A stretch of DNA of 9,801 bases from Planctomycetota bacterium (GCA_021160625.1 JAGHCE010000224.1:1-9801), one strand, 5' to 3'. Positions 1 to 6,195 are shown, numbered from the stretch's first letter. Notes: generated by a model from the letters alone, not told the origin. A program made the numbers and translations.

Positions 1-2
1 GC

Positions 3-50
3 ACCGTCATAAAAGCCAATGCGGCCGAGCAGGTCAGGCTGTCACGATAG
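3..50 (+). CDS. possible C-terminal end of an upstream gene (partial)
   Basis: The frame starting at base 3 is open from the window edge and ends at TAG 48-50, giving the tail TVIKANAAEQVRLSR. The next gene starts 30 bases later, which would suit an operon partner. Fifteen residues are too few to name a family, and a frame this short can be open by chance. The other two forward frames either stop at once (TAA at 10-12) or run on into the next gene in the wrong frame. The product is unknown. Confidence 0.35.
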   Translation, partial: TVIKANAAEQVRLSR

Positions 51-80
51 GCTTTGGACAGGAAAGGCAGGTAAAGAACA

Positions 81-395
81 ATGGCGTGGTTAACCGGTTA
101 TCCAAGGGAAAAGGTCGATTGGGCCCCTATCGTCGACCAGGACAAATGCGTCAAGTGCGGGATGTGTATGAACTGCGGCAAGAAGGTGTTTGAATGGACC
201 CGAAACGGACCGAAGGTCGTCAGGCCTGAAGTCTGCGTCGTCGGGTGCAGAACCTGCGGAAACCTGTGTATGAGCAATGCCATTACGTTTCCGGACATCG
301 CAAATCTACGCGACCTGTACAGGAGGGAAGGCATCTGGGCCAAGGTGAAAACCCAGCTGCAAGAGGAAGGCAAGCTCGCCGCGGCGGGCCCGTGA
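81..395 (+). CDS. ferredoxin-like protein with two [4Fe-4S] cluster motifs
   Basis: This 104-residue cytoplasmic protein probably carries electrons through two iron-sulfur clusters. Eight cysteines lie in two groups: C23, C26, C29, C32 and C52, C56, C59, C63. The second group is followed by NAITFPD, as in bacterial-type ferredoxins where the motif ends near a small hydrophobic strand. The first group is unusual because its last gap is two residues, not three, and is followed by GKKVFEW instead of the common Cys-Pro. The N-terminus (MAWLTGYPREKVDWAPIVDQ) and the charged C-terminal helix (about residues 74-98) lie outside the core and resemble a stand-alone ferredoxin family of anaerobes. The ATG at 81 follows a weak AGG-containing ribosome site. 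The gene leads the set that includes the FmdE-like protein and two permeases, so it may supply electrons to one of these. The partner is not known. Confidence 0.8.
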   Translation: MAWLTGYPREKVDWAPIVDQDKCVKCGMCMNCGKKVFEWTRNGPKVVRPEVCVVGCRTCGNLCMSNAITFPDIANLRDLYRREGIWAKVKTQLQEEGKLAAAGP

Positions 396-479
396 AGGCG
401 GGCGCATACCCCCTTACAATAGAACATTATTAATCATTCGAAATGTCCCAACAACCTAGCGAAAAAAAAGGACGAAGCA

Positions 480-1079
480 ATGGACAAGGCGTTACTTGAA
501 CTAGGAATCACTTTTCACGGGCACAAATGCCCGGCGATGCCGCTGGGCATCCGCGTGGGTTTGGCTGCTATGAAGGCCCTTGACGTCAAGCGAGCCGCCA
601 ACAAGGAACTCTACTGCATATGTGAGACCGGCCCTGCACACGCGACGATGTGTTTCGTGGACGGCGTCCAGGTGGCGACCGGCTGCACCCTTGGTAAAGC
701 CAATATCGAAAAAGTAAACTACGGCAAGAATGCCGTCACGCTGATCGACGTCAAGACGAAACGCGCTGTTCGCGTCACGCTGAACGCTAGCTTCCAGAAA
801 CAAGGGCTGGCATCCGAGTTCATTGGACTACGCAGACAGGGCATCGAACCGCAAGACATTGAGGCGGATATTGTCAATCCGATAATCGACCGTATATCGT
901 CGTTACCGGATAAAGACATCCTCGTCGTCGGCGATGTGCATAAGGTGGAGTGGAAGCCGCGCAAGGGCACCTTCGAATGGATGGAGTGCGAGGAGTGCGG
1001 AGAAGTGACCTTTGCCGAGGGGCTGTGCGTGGTTGACGGCAGGCACTTGTGTATTCCATGCTCGCCCTACCAGTCGTAG
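480..1079 (+). CDS. FmdE-family protein with C-terminal zinc ribbon
   Basis: This 199-residue protein resembles subunit E of formylmethanofuran dehydrogenase, a family also widespread in non-methanogens, where its role is mostly unknown. Family marks are FHGHKCP (residues 12-18), C46 and C48, the DGVQVATGCTLGK stretch (61-73) and NYGK (80-83). The conserved His/Cys residues are thought to bind metal. A C-terminal zinc ribbon pairs C170-x2-C173 with C191-x2-C194, with an extra C183 between them. AAGGA at 468-472, seven bases before the ATG, supports the start. It lies 84 bases after the ferredoxin gene and 34 bases before the TSUP gene, so co-transcription is likely. No other methanofuran enzyme is visible here, so a role in C1 metabolism should not be assumed. 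A metal-binding or redox role beside the ferredoxin is the safer guess. Confidence 0.88.
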   Translation: MDKALLELGITFHGHKCPAMPLGIRVGLAAMKALDVKRAANKELYCICETGPAHATMCFVDGVQVATGCTLGKANIEKVNYGKNAVTLIDVKTKRAVRVTLNASFQKQGLASEFIGLRRQGIEPQDIEADIVNPIIDRISSLPDKDILVVGDVHKVEWKPRKGTFEWMECEECGEVTFAEGLCVVDGRHLCIPCSPYQS

Positions 1080-1113
1080 ACGGCCGTGATGTGATGGCAA
1101 GAGGAGCCCCTTA

Positions 1114-1872
1114 ATGGATCCGACGTATTTTGCGCCGCCGCTGTTTTTCGTGATTGCGCTGATATTTTCTATGCTGGGAATGGGCGGTTCCCAGCTTTAC
1201 ATTCCAGTGTTGTACTGGATGGGGATGGATTTCAAGACAGAGGCAATCCCTCTGGGAATGCTGCTCAATGTTGTTAACAGCTCATCGGCCGCCGTCACCT
1301 ACGCGCGCGAAAAGCTGATCGACTGGCGAGTAGCATTGCCGTTCGGTGTAGCGATGGTGGTATTTGCGCCGCTGGGGACATTTTTGAATTTGAAGCTCCC
1401 CACAAGGCCCGTGATCATCATTTTCGCGCTGTTTACGGCCACGGCCGCCGTACTGATGCTGAGCGGCTGGAAGCCGGCCGGAGGTGCGCTGTCATCTTCC
1501 GGAAAACTTGCACTCGGGACTTCGGCCGGAAGTGTGCTTGGTTTTTTCGCGGGCCTCATCGGGCGAGGCGGCGGGTCGTTCGTGGTGCCGCTACTCTACA
1601 TCGCAGGTCTCGACGCGAAGGTGGCCGCCGCCACGTCCGCGATGGTGGTGACCTTCTCCGGCACGTCGAGCTTCGTGTCACACCTTTTTACGGCCGCCCG
1701 GCCGGACTGGCTCACGTGGGGATTGTGTGTCGGCGCGGTGTTTCTCGGGAGCCAGGCAGGATCGCGCCTTATGGCCAGGCGGCTCAAGTCGCGCTGGGTC
1801 AAGGTCGTCTTCGGCGTGGTGCTTTTGGGCGTAGCGGGGCTCCTTATCGCCAAGGAAACAATACTCAAGTAG
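1114..1872 (+). CDS. TSUP-family transporter (TauE/SafE type)
   Basis: This 252-residue inner-membrane protein belongs by pattern to the TauE/SafE (TSUP) family, whose members move sulfite, sulfoacetate, thiosulfate, organosulfonates or other small anions. About eight hydrophobic segments form two similar halves. The signature occurs twice: GMGGSQLYIP at residues 22-31 and GRGGGSFVVP at 150-159, each followed by a small-residue helix (LNVVNSSSA; ATSAMVVTFSGTSS). The length is normal for the family. GAGGAG at 1101-1106, seven bases before the ATG, fixes the start. It is followed 52 bases later by an unrelated permease, so the cluster has two transporters with different folds. The substrate cannot be told from sequence. 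The thiol and metal proteins nearby make a sulfur compound the simplest inference. Confidence 0.87.
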   Translation: MDPTYFAPPLFFVIALIFSMLGMGGSQLYIPVLYWMGMDFKTEAIPLGMLLNVVNSSSAAVTYAREKLIDWRVALPFGVAMVVFAPLGTFLNLKLPTRPVIIIFALFTATAAVLMLSGWKPAGGALSSSGKLALGTSAGSVLGFFAGLIGRGGGSFVVPLLYIAGLDAKVAAATSAMVVTFSGTSSFVSHLFTAARPDWLTWGLCVGAVFLGSQAGSRLMARRLKSRWVKVVFGVVLLGVAGLLIAKETILK

Positions 1873-1924
1873 CCCGGCGGTCGCAGGGTTTTATCTTACC
1901 CAAACTTGTCTCAGCGAGGTCTAT

Positions 1925-3226
1925 GTGGACTGGAAACGCGAGTGGAAAATCCTCGTAGCCATAACGGGTGTGTTTTTGGGCCTTTTATACCTGCCTGTAG
2001 GCAATGCCCGCTTTGATAACGCGCTGATGGAAGCGCTCCATCTCGCGCGCTGGTACGCCAGGGAGCACGTGCTGTTGTGCCTGATGCCGGCGTTCTTTAT
2101 CGCGGGCGCAATCGCTGTCTTTGTCAGCCAGGCCTCAATGATGAAATATCTCGGCGCCGGCGCAAACAAGGTCCTGGCCTACGCTGTCGCCTCGGTTTCA
2201 GGAACTATCTTGGCCGTGTGCTCCTGCACGGTCCTGCCGCTTTTTGCGGGGATTTACCGGGCGGGTGCGGGGCTCGGACCGGCCGTAGCGTTTTTGTATT
2301 CAGGACCGGCGATAAACGTACTTGCGATAGTCTTGACCGCGCGAATTCTCGGGTTAGAGCTCGGCGTGGCCCGTGCAGTCGGCGCCGTCGGTTTCAGCGT
2401 GGTCATCGGCCTTCTAATGCACCTTATCTTCCTCGATGAGGAAAGGCACAAGGCCGCCACCCAGGCAGTGATGCCCGATCCGCAAGAGACGAGGCCCCTG
2501 TGGCAGACGGCCCTCTACTTTGCGTCGATGGTCGCGATTCTCGTTTTCGCCAACTGGAGCGCACCTGACGAGCCCGGCGGCATATGGCAGTGGATATACT
2601 CGGTCAAGTGGGTTCTTACCGGGATTTCGGCCGTGGCGCTGGCGGTCATCCTAACGAAGTGGTTCGGCGTGAAATGGTGGAAGATTGCGGCCGTAGCAGT
2701 TCCCGTCATAATCCTGGCGCTTTTTGCCCCGTCAAAGCCTGTCCTCGCTTTTGCGGCCGGTGCCGTCGGCATCTCGGTGATAACCGCAAGCGGCGGGGGC
2801 GAGAGCGAAGCGTGGTTTGCGTCGTCGTGGGGATTTGCGAAACAGATACTGCCGCTTCTCTTGGCCGGGGTGCTGGTGGCTGGAGCGCTTTTGGGCCGGC
2901 CCGGCCACGAGGGACTCATCCCGTCGGAGTGGGTGACAAGGGCTGTCGGCGGCAACTCCCTTCGCGCGAATCTCTTCGCATCCGTGGCGGGCGCGCTTAT
3001 GTATTTCGCCACGCTTACCGAGGTGCCGATTCTCCAGGGCCTTATCGGCAACGGTATGGGAAGGGGGCCTGCGCTGGCGCTTCTGTTGGCGGGCCCGGCG
3101 CTTTCGCTGCCGAATATGCTCGTCATTCGCAGCATAATGGGCACGAAGAAAACGCTCGTTTTCGTATCCCTCGTAATCGTGATGGCCACGGCCAGCGGCA
3201 TAATGTTCGGACTACTGGTCGAATAA
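1925..3226 (+). CDS. ArsP/DUF318-type permease
   Basis: This 433-residue multi-spanning membrane protein carries the hallmark of the PF03773-type permease family: VCSCTVLPLFAGIYRAGAGL at residues 98-117, followed by GPAVAFLYSGPAINVLAI. A second, diverged copy of the pattern (TEVPILQGLIGNGMGRGPAL, then LLLAGPALSLPNM, residues 365-398) shows an internal duplication. Characterised relatives such as ArsP export trivalent organoarsenicals and have functional cysteines. Here C99 and C101 form a CSC motif that could bind a soft metal(loid) or take part in thiol exchange. The middle linker (about 171-192) is polar. The start is GTG at 1925, with GCGAGGT at 1914-1920 as a modest ribosome site. The next in-frame Met is residue 35, inside conserved sequence. 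A small thioredoxin-fold gene follows 28 bases later, a pairing often seen with this permease family. The substrate is not proven. Confidence 0.85.
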   Translation: MDWKREWKILVAITGVFLGLLYLPVGNARFDNALMEALHLARWYAREHVLLCLMPAFFIAGAIAVFVSQASMMKYLGAGANKVLAYAVASVSGTILAVCSCTVLPLFAGIYRAGAGLGPAVAFLYSGPAINVLAIVLTARILGLELGVARAVGAVGFSVVIGLLMHLIFLDEERHKAATQAVMPDPQETRPLWQTALYFASMVAILVFANWSAPDEPGGIWQWIYSVKWVLTGISAVALAVILTKWFGVKWWKIAAVAVPVIILALFAPSKPVLAFAAGAVGISVITASGGGESEAWFASSWGFAKQILPLLLAGVLVAGALLGRPGHEGLIPSEWVTRAVGGNSLRANLFASVAGALMYFATLTEVPILQGLIGNGMGRGPALALLLAGPALSLPNMLVIRSIMGTKKTLVFVSLVIVMATASGIMFGLLVE

Positions 3227-3243
3227 TTGTTTTCCGGTACAAA

Positions 3244-3250
3244 AGGAGGT
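3244..3250 (+). promoter_or_regulatory. strong ribosome binding site deciding the thioredoxin-like start
   Basis: AGGAGGT lies five bases before ATG 3255 but only about two bases before the in-frame GTG at 3252. The spacing favours ATG 3255, giving 79 residues and not 80. Confidence 0.8.
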
Positions 3251-3254
3251 TGTG

Positions 3255-3494
3255 ATGCCTGCCGTAAAATTGCAGATACTGGGAACCGGCTGCCCCAAGT
3301 GCAAAGCACTTGCCGAAAACGTACAAGCAGCCGCGCGCGAGCTGGGACTCGATTACGAGCTTGAGAAGGTCACGGACATCAACAAGATGATGAAGTTCGG
3401 CATTATGATGACGCCGGCGCTGGTGGTCGACCAGGAAGTGAAGGTCGTCGGCCGGGTGGCGAGTGCGTCTGAATTGAAGAGGATGTTGTCTTAA
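3255..3494 (+). CDS. small thioredoxin-fold protein with CPKC active site
   Basis: This 79-residue cytoplasmic protein has a minimal thioredoxin fold of the 'redox-active disulfide protein 2' type. The active-site motif CPKC is at residues 13-16, after the first strand (VKLQILGTG). The cis-proline partner is in MMTPALVVD (P54). The C-terminus ends with a short helix (SASELKRMLS). Full thioredoxins are about 105 residues, so this is a short variant, as is normal for this family, which often sits beside PF03773-type permeases. It follows the permease by 28 bases. It may reduce a disulfide in the CSC-containing permease or its cargo, or keep the next Cys-rich product reduced. Both are inferences from context. 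Confidence 0.88.
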   Translation: MPAVKLQILGTGCPKCKALAENVQAAARELGLDYELEKVTDINKMMKFGIMMTPALVVDQEVKVVGRVASASELKRMLS

Positions 3495-3519
3495 GGTTTG
3501 TCCGGATTGTGTGTGCTAT

Positions 3520-3526
3520 AGGAGGG
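3520..3526 (+). promoter_or_regulatory. ribosome binding site deciding the start of the Cys-Cys repeat peptide
   Basis: AGGAGGG lies six bases before GTG 3533. An in-frame GTG at 3509 gives a longer reading but lies upstream of this site and has no ribosome site of its own, so 3533 is the better start. Confidence 0.75.
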
Positions 3527-3532
3527 ATCGCT

Positions 3533-3691
3533 GTGGAAGACGCCAACAACACCGAATGCTGTGAGGAGTCGAAGAACACCCAATGCTGCGGAAAGCCTGA
3601 CAACACCCAATGCTGCGGAAAGCCAAAGACGGCCGAATGCTGCGGAGGGCCCAAGCTCATCTTCGCCTGCTCGGGCGCTGCCGATGAATAA
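3533..3691 (+). pseudogene. Cys-Cys repeat peptide, apparent truncated DGC-type zinc-binding protein
   Basis: The frame gives 52 residues from GTG 3533 to TAA 3689-3691. Residues 6-41 are four tandem nine-residue units, each with a Cys-Cys pair: NTECCEESK, NTQCCGKPD, NTQCCGKPK and TAECCGGPK. Directly after comes KLIFACSGAAD (41-51), which matches from memory the opening of DGC-domain putative zinc-binding proteins. In those it leads into a domain of roughly 100 residues with further cysteines. Here a stop follows two codons later, so the domain is missing. The strong ribosome site and the intact thioredoxin-like gene 38 bases upstream show the gene once belonged to the operon. Two readings remain: a decayed gene, or a short metal-binding peptide kept for its eight paired cysteines. 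I favour decay or truncation, but translation is still likely. Confidence 0.7.
3548..3655 (+). repeat. four-copy 27-base in-frame tandem repeat
   Basis: Four 27-base units encode nine-residue Cys-Cys blocks. Copies two and three share an identical 23-base core (3575-3597 and 3602-3624), which points to recent duplication or slippage. Copies one and four are more diverged. Repeat number could vary between strains. Confidence 0.85.
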
Positions 3692-3860
3692 ACCCGCGCC
3701 GCGCGACGTCAACAATGATAATCCGACATTACCCGCCTGCCGCCTTGCATCCGCAACCCCGCACGCTACAATCGCAAGGGAAGGCGCCGGACCGTACGAA
3801 GAACGGCTCCCGACGAGGCTTGTTGAAATCAAACAGAGCACCAGTTGCAAGGGGGCAGAT
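3692..3860 (+). other. gap with no supported gene, possible DGC remnant at its left end
   Basis: This 169-base stretch lies between the truncated Cys-rich gene and the secreted lyase-like gene. The lyase frame stays open upstream through it, but that extension would put about 100 polar, low-complexity residues before a clear signal peptide, so I read it as non-coding. Three codons into the gap, in the old frame, is RAAR (CGC GCC GCG CGA, 3695-3706), which resembles the start of the first DGC helix. It could be coincidence. I see no convincing promoter or terminator. Confidence 0.5.
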
Positions 3861-5843
3861 ATGCGTTACCTGTTGGCAGTCCTCATCGTGTCATTCTCGA
3901 CCGCCTTTGCCTTCGCCGACGCGGTCGACATCTCGAACCTCCCGCCCCATCCACGCCTGTGGATTGGCGGCCTCAAATCGGCGCCCGGCTACATTGACCC
4001 GGACACCCTCACCGAACGCGCCAGGACGCACGCCCGGCAGTTCGGATTCTTAAACTCGGGAAGCCCCGTCAACTCGCGCGCCCTCTCGGCAATGATAAGC
4101 GGCGACGCCGCGAAGTTCGGGAAGGTTGTCGCGGACCTCAAGGCTGCCACGGCTCGAAGGGGCGGTAACCTTGCCGAGATCGCCCTTGCCTTCGACTGGG
4201 TGGCCAAGTCCCTTTCCGACGCCGACCGGAAACAGATTGCGCGGCACATAGGCGACCTTGCAGTCGAAAGGCAGAGCGAGGCCGGCGGACGGTTCAACGC
4301 GTTTGACAACAATCCGCTGCGCCGTGATATGGGCATCGGCCTTGCGGCCCTGGCAATCGCCGGCGACGACCCTCGTGCCGACGAGCTCTTCAAAAAGGCC
4401 CATTCACTCTTCGAGGAGTTTGTCGCGATAACCGGCGACGGCGCCCCCGGCGATGATATGCTCGGACGCGGCGCCTATGGCGGCGGATGGCCCGAAGGCC
4501 ATGACTACGACCGGCACGGCTCCCGCTACGCCACCATCTATTTTTTGGGCTTGCGCTCCGCCACTGGCGTCGACGTCTTCACCGGCAGCCCCTACTGGAA
4601 GGCCAAGCCCCTCTTCCACATCTACACCGTCCTCCCCAATGGCCGAAACGTCCTCCCCTTCCAGGACGACGACAACCCCTACCTCCACCGCTTCGACCGG
4701 GACGTGATGCTGGTCCTGGCCAGGGAGTTCAAGGACCCACACGCGCGCTGGTACTTGAACCACGTCAACAAGCGAACCGAGGGCGGAAGCGGCGCATTTG
4801 AGTTTCTCTTCGACGAGCCGGACTGGCCGGAGCACGACTTCACCGACCTCCCGAAGGCGCATCACATCCCCGGAACCGGCATGGTCTACGCACGTTCGGG
4901 CTGGGGCCCAAACGACACATACGTTGCTTTCTGTGCAAGCGACTGGTATGTCTACCACCAGAACAACGCACAGAACGTCTTCGCCATTTACCGAAACGCG
5001 CCGCTGGCCGTAAAGGACGGTGTCTACGACGGCAACGTCCATGAGCACTACGTCAACTACAGCATCCGCACCGTCTCCTACAACGGCATAACGGTGTTCG
5101 ACCCGGCGGAGAAGTACGGCGGCCCGGACCCCGTCCCCAACGCCGCAAATGACGGCGGACAGATGATAAACCAGTGGAAGGGAAATCCGCAGACGGTTGC
5201 AATGTGGCGAAAGCAGGCCCGCCAGACCGCGCGGCCTATGCGTGACGTCGTCGACTGGCTGGGCTTCGAGACCAACGACACCTATACGTATGCCGCCGCC
5301 GATGCGGGGCGCGCCTATCGGCCTGGAAAAGTACCTTTCTTCTCGCGGCAGATTCTCTTCATCTACCCCAACTGGGTGGTCGTTTTCGACAGGGTAACGG
5401 CGGGCAAGGCATCCTTCGCGAAGACCTTTCGCATCCACGCGCCTGAGGAAATGGAGGTCACCGGCCGAAACGCCGTCATCACGACCACCAGGACCAACCA
5501 CACGACGGTGCCGGGGCGCCTGTTCGTGGAGTCGCTTCTACCTGCGCAGGCGAGAGTCGAGCGGGTGGAAGGCGCGGCTTGCTATGGGGGCCACTCCTGG
5601 ATCGGCCCCAAGCCTTATAACGACCAGATTCTGTGCCGCTCGCACCTGGAAATCACGGCGCCGCAGGAGAAGACCTCGTACTTTCTCACTGCAATGTATG
5701 CCTGCGATGCTGACGTCGAAAAGGCGCCCGAAGCCGTGATCGAAGAGGAAACCCCCGACCGCGTGACGGTAAGCCTCGACGGCGGCAAGTACCGCTTCTA
5801 CTTCGACAAAACCGGCGACGTCTCCTGGGAATTGCTCGACTAA
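3861..5843 (+). CDS. secreted heparinase II/III-like (polysaccharide lyase-type) protein
   Basis: This 660-residue protein opens with a Sec signal peptide (MRYLLAVLIVSFSTAFAFA, likely cut after residue 19), so it acts in the periplasm or outside. AAGGGGG at 3849-3855, five bases before the ATG, supports this start. Residues about 45-330 look all-helical, as in the (alpha/alpha) toroid of uronic-acid lyases, with GGWPEGHDYDRHG at 208-220. From about 335 a beta-rich region begins: HHIPGTGMVYARSGWG (335-349), then WYVYHQNNAQNVFAIYRNAP (362-381) leading into LAVKDGVYDG, where heparinase II/III-like proteins have a conserved His-rich motif. H214 and H366 are candidate catalytic or metal-binding residues, assigned by analogy only. 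No sulfatase, transporter or other carbohydrate gene is nearby, so the polymer is unknown. The family call rests on architecture and motifs and is moderately sure. Confidence 0.68.
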   Translation: MRYLLAVLIVSFSTAFAFADAVDISNLPPHPRLWIGGLKSAPGYIDPDTLTERARTHARQFGFLNSGSPVNSRALSAMISGDAAKFGKVVADLKAATARRGGNLAEIALAFDWVAKSLSDADRKQIARHIGDLAVERQSEAGGRFNAFDNNPLRRDMGIGLAALAIAGDDPRADELFKKAHSLFEEFVAITGDGAPGDDMLGRGAYGGGWPEGHDYDRHGSRYATIYFLGLRSATGVDVFTGSPYWKAKPLFHIYTVLPNGRNVLPFQDDDNPYLHRFDRDVMLVLAREFKDPHARWYLNHVNKRTEGGSGAFEFLFDEPDWPEHDFTDLPKAHHIPGTGMVYARSGWGPNDTYVAFCASDWYVYHQNNAQNVFAIYRNAPLAVKDGVYDGNVHEHYVNYSIRTVSYNGITVFDPAEKYGGPDPVPNAANDGGQMINQWKGNPQTVAMWRKQARQTARPMRDVVDWLGFETNDTYTYAAADAGRAYRPGKVPFFSRQILFIYPNWVVVFDRVTAGKASFAKTFRIHAPEEMEVTGRNAVITTTRTNHTTVPGRLFVESLLPAQARVERVEGAACYGGHSWIGPKPYNDQILCRSHLEITAPQEKTSYFLTAMYACDADVEKAPEAVIEEETPDRVTVSLDGGKYRFYFDKTGDVSWELLD

Positions 5844-5851
5844 GTGTGTGG

Positions 5852-5873
5852 CCCCGATTGCTTGCAATCGGGG
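5852..5873. repeat. perfect hairpin 1 (9-bp stem, CTTG loop)
   Basis: CCCCGATTG (5852-5860) pairs with CAATCGGGG (5865-5873) around CTTG. It begins eight bases after the lyase-like stop codon. No T-run follows on either strand, so it is not a classic intrinsic terminator, though it may protect or pause a 3' end. Confidence 0.8.
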
Positions 5874-5889
5874 TTCGCCGAAGGCGAAC
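5873..5889. repeat. perfect hairpin 2 (7-bp stem, GAA loop)
   Basis: GTTCGCC (5873-5879) pairs with GGCGAAC (5883-5889) around GAA. It abuts hairpin 1 and shares base 5873 with it. No T-run follows. Confidence 0.7.
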
Positions 5890-5934
5890 AAGAGGCCCCC
5901 GTCCTATGCCCCGCGTAGTCATTTGGTACTGTGC

Positions 5935-5957
5935 CACTGGTGGCTTGTCCACCAGTG
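5935..5957. repeat. perfect hairpin 3 (9-bp stem, CTTGT loop)
   Basis: CACTGGTGG (5935-5943) pairs with CCACCAGTG (5949-5957) around CTTGT. The form resembles dispersed intergenic palindromes that I recall from planctomycete-like genomes. That recollection is not checked here. Confidence 0.8.
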
Positions 5958-5967
5958 CCCCCGTAGG

Positions 5968-5983
5968 GCGCGCCTTGGCGCGC
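5968..5983. repeat. perfect hairpin 4 (6-bp GC-only stem, CTTG loop)
   Basis: GCGCGC (5968-5973) pairs with GCGCGC (5978-5983) around CTTG. Read from the - strand, it begins 12 bases after the rubredoxin stop, so it may end or protect the defence-operon transcript. Confidence 0.75.
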
Positions 5984-5995
5984 ACGCTTACCCCC

Positions 5996-6157
5996 TCACG
6001 TTGCCGGGGAGAAGTCCTGCTTGGCCGCGCCGCACACGGGGCACACCCAGTCGTTGGGGATGTCCTCAAACGCCGTGCCGGGCTCGACGCCGTCGTCGGG
6101 GTCGCCTTCGGCGGGGTCATAGACATAGCCGCACACATCACAGACATACTTTTGCAT
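5996..6157 (-). CDS. rubredoxin
   Basis: This 53-residue protein, starting MQKYVCDVCGYVYDPAEGD, is a standard-length rubredoxin that carries single electrons on one Fe bound by four cysteines. The ligands are C6-x2-C9 and C39-x2-C42, in the usual CDVCGYVYDP and WVCPVCGAAK settings. Family features DDGVEPGTAFEDIPNDW (21-37) are all present. AAAGGGA at 6164-6170, six bases before the ATG, supports the start. It is the last gene of the - strand set, 38 bases after the flavodiiron protein gene. Rubredoxin is the known electron donor to FprA/ROO-type flavodiiron proteins, so the pairing makes functional sense. The gene is short enough to be missed by ORF callers with a 60-residue cut-off. Confidence 0.95.
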   Translation of the reverse strand: MQKYVCDVCGYVYDPAEGDPDDGVEPGTAFEDIPNDWVCPVCGAAKQDFSPAT

Positions 6158-6195
6158 AGTGCATCCCTTTCGAATGGTACTCGAATACTGCCGTC

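Noticed and set aside
376..391. A small hairpin (GCCCG/CGGGC) at the ferredoxin stop
   Set aside because: The stem is only five pairs in GC-rich sequence with no T-run, so it is not distinguishable from chance.
2515..3309. A 264-codon open frame on the - strand opposite the permease
   Set aside because: It overlaps the permease and the thioredoxin-like start, has no ribosome site and has no recognisable domain.
3548..3655. A CRISPR-like or minisatellite origin for the 27-base repeats
   Set aside because: The units are contiguous, in frame and encode a sensible Cys-Cys pattern, so a coding tandem repeat explains them.
3561..3860. A 100-residue upstream extension of the lyase-like protein
   Set aside because: It overlaps the Cys-Cys repeat gene in another frame and would bury the signal peptide. 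A good ribosome site lies directly before ATG 3861.
4404..5501. A 365-codon open frame on the - strand opposite the lyase-like gene
   Set aside because: The product is Val/Gly-rich and without motifs. The sense frame has a signal peptide and family-like sequence.
5852..5889. A classic intrinsic terminator after the lyase-like gene
   Set aside because: The hairpins are strong, but no run of T follows on either strand, so I list them as palindromes that may have a 3'-end role.
5852..5983. A CRISPR array
   Set aside because: The units are palindromes with different stems and uneven gaps. There are no identical repeats with regular spacers.
5686..6147. A 153-codon - strand open frame covering the rubredoxin region
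   Set aside because: It is in a different frame from the rubredoxin, overlaps the end of the lyase-like gene and has an Arg/Pro-rich product without motifs.
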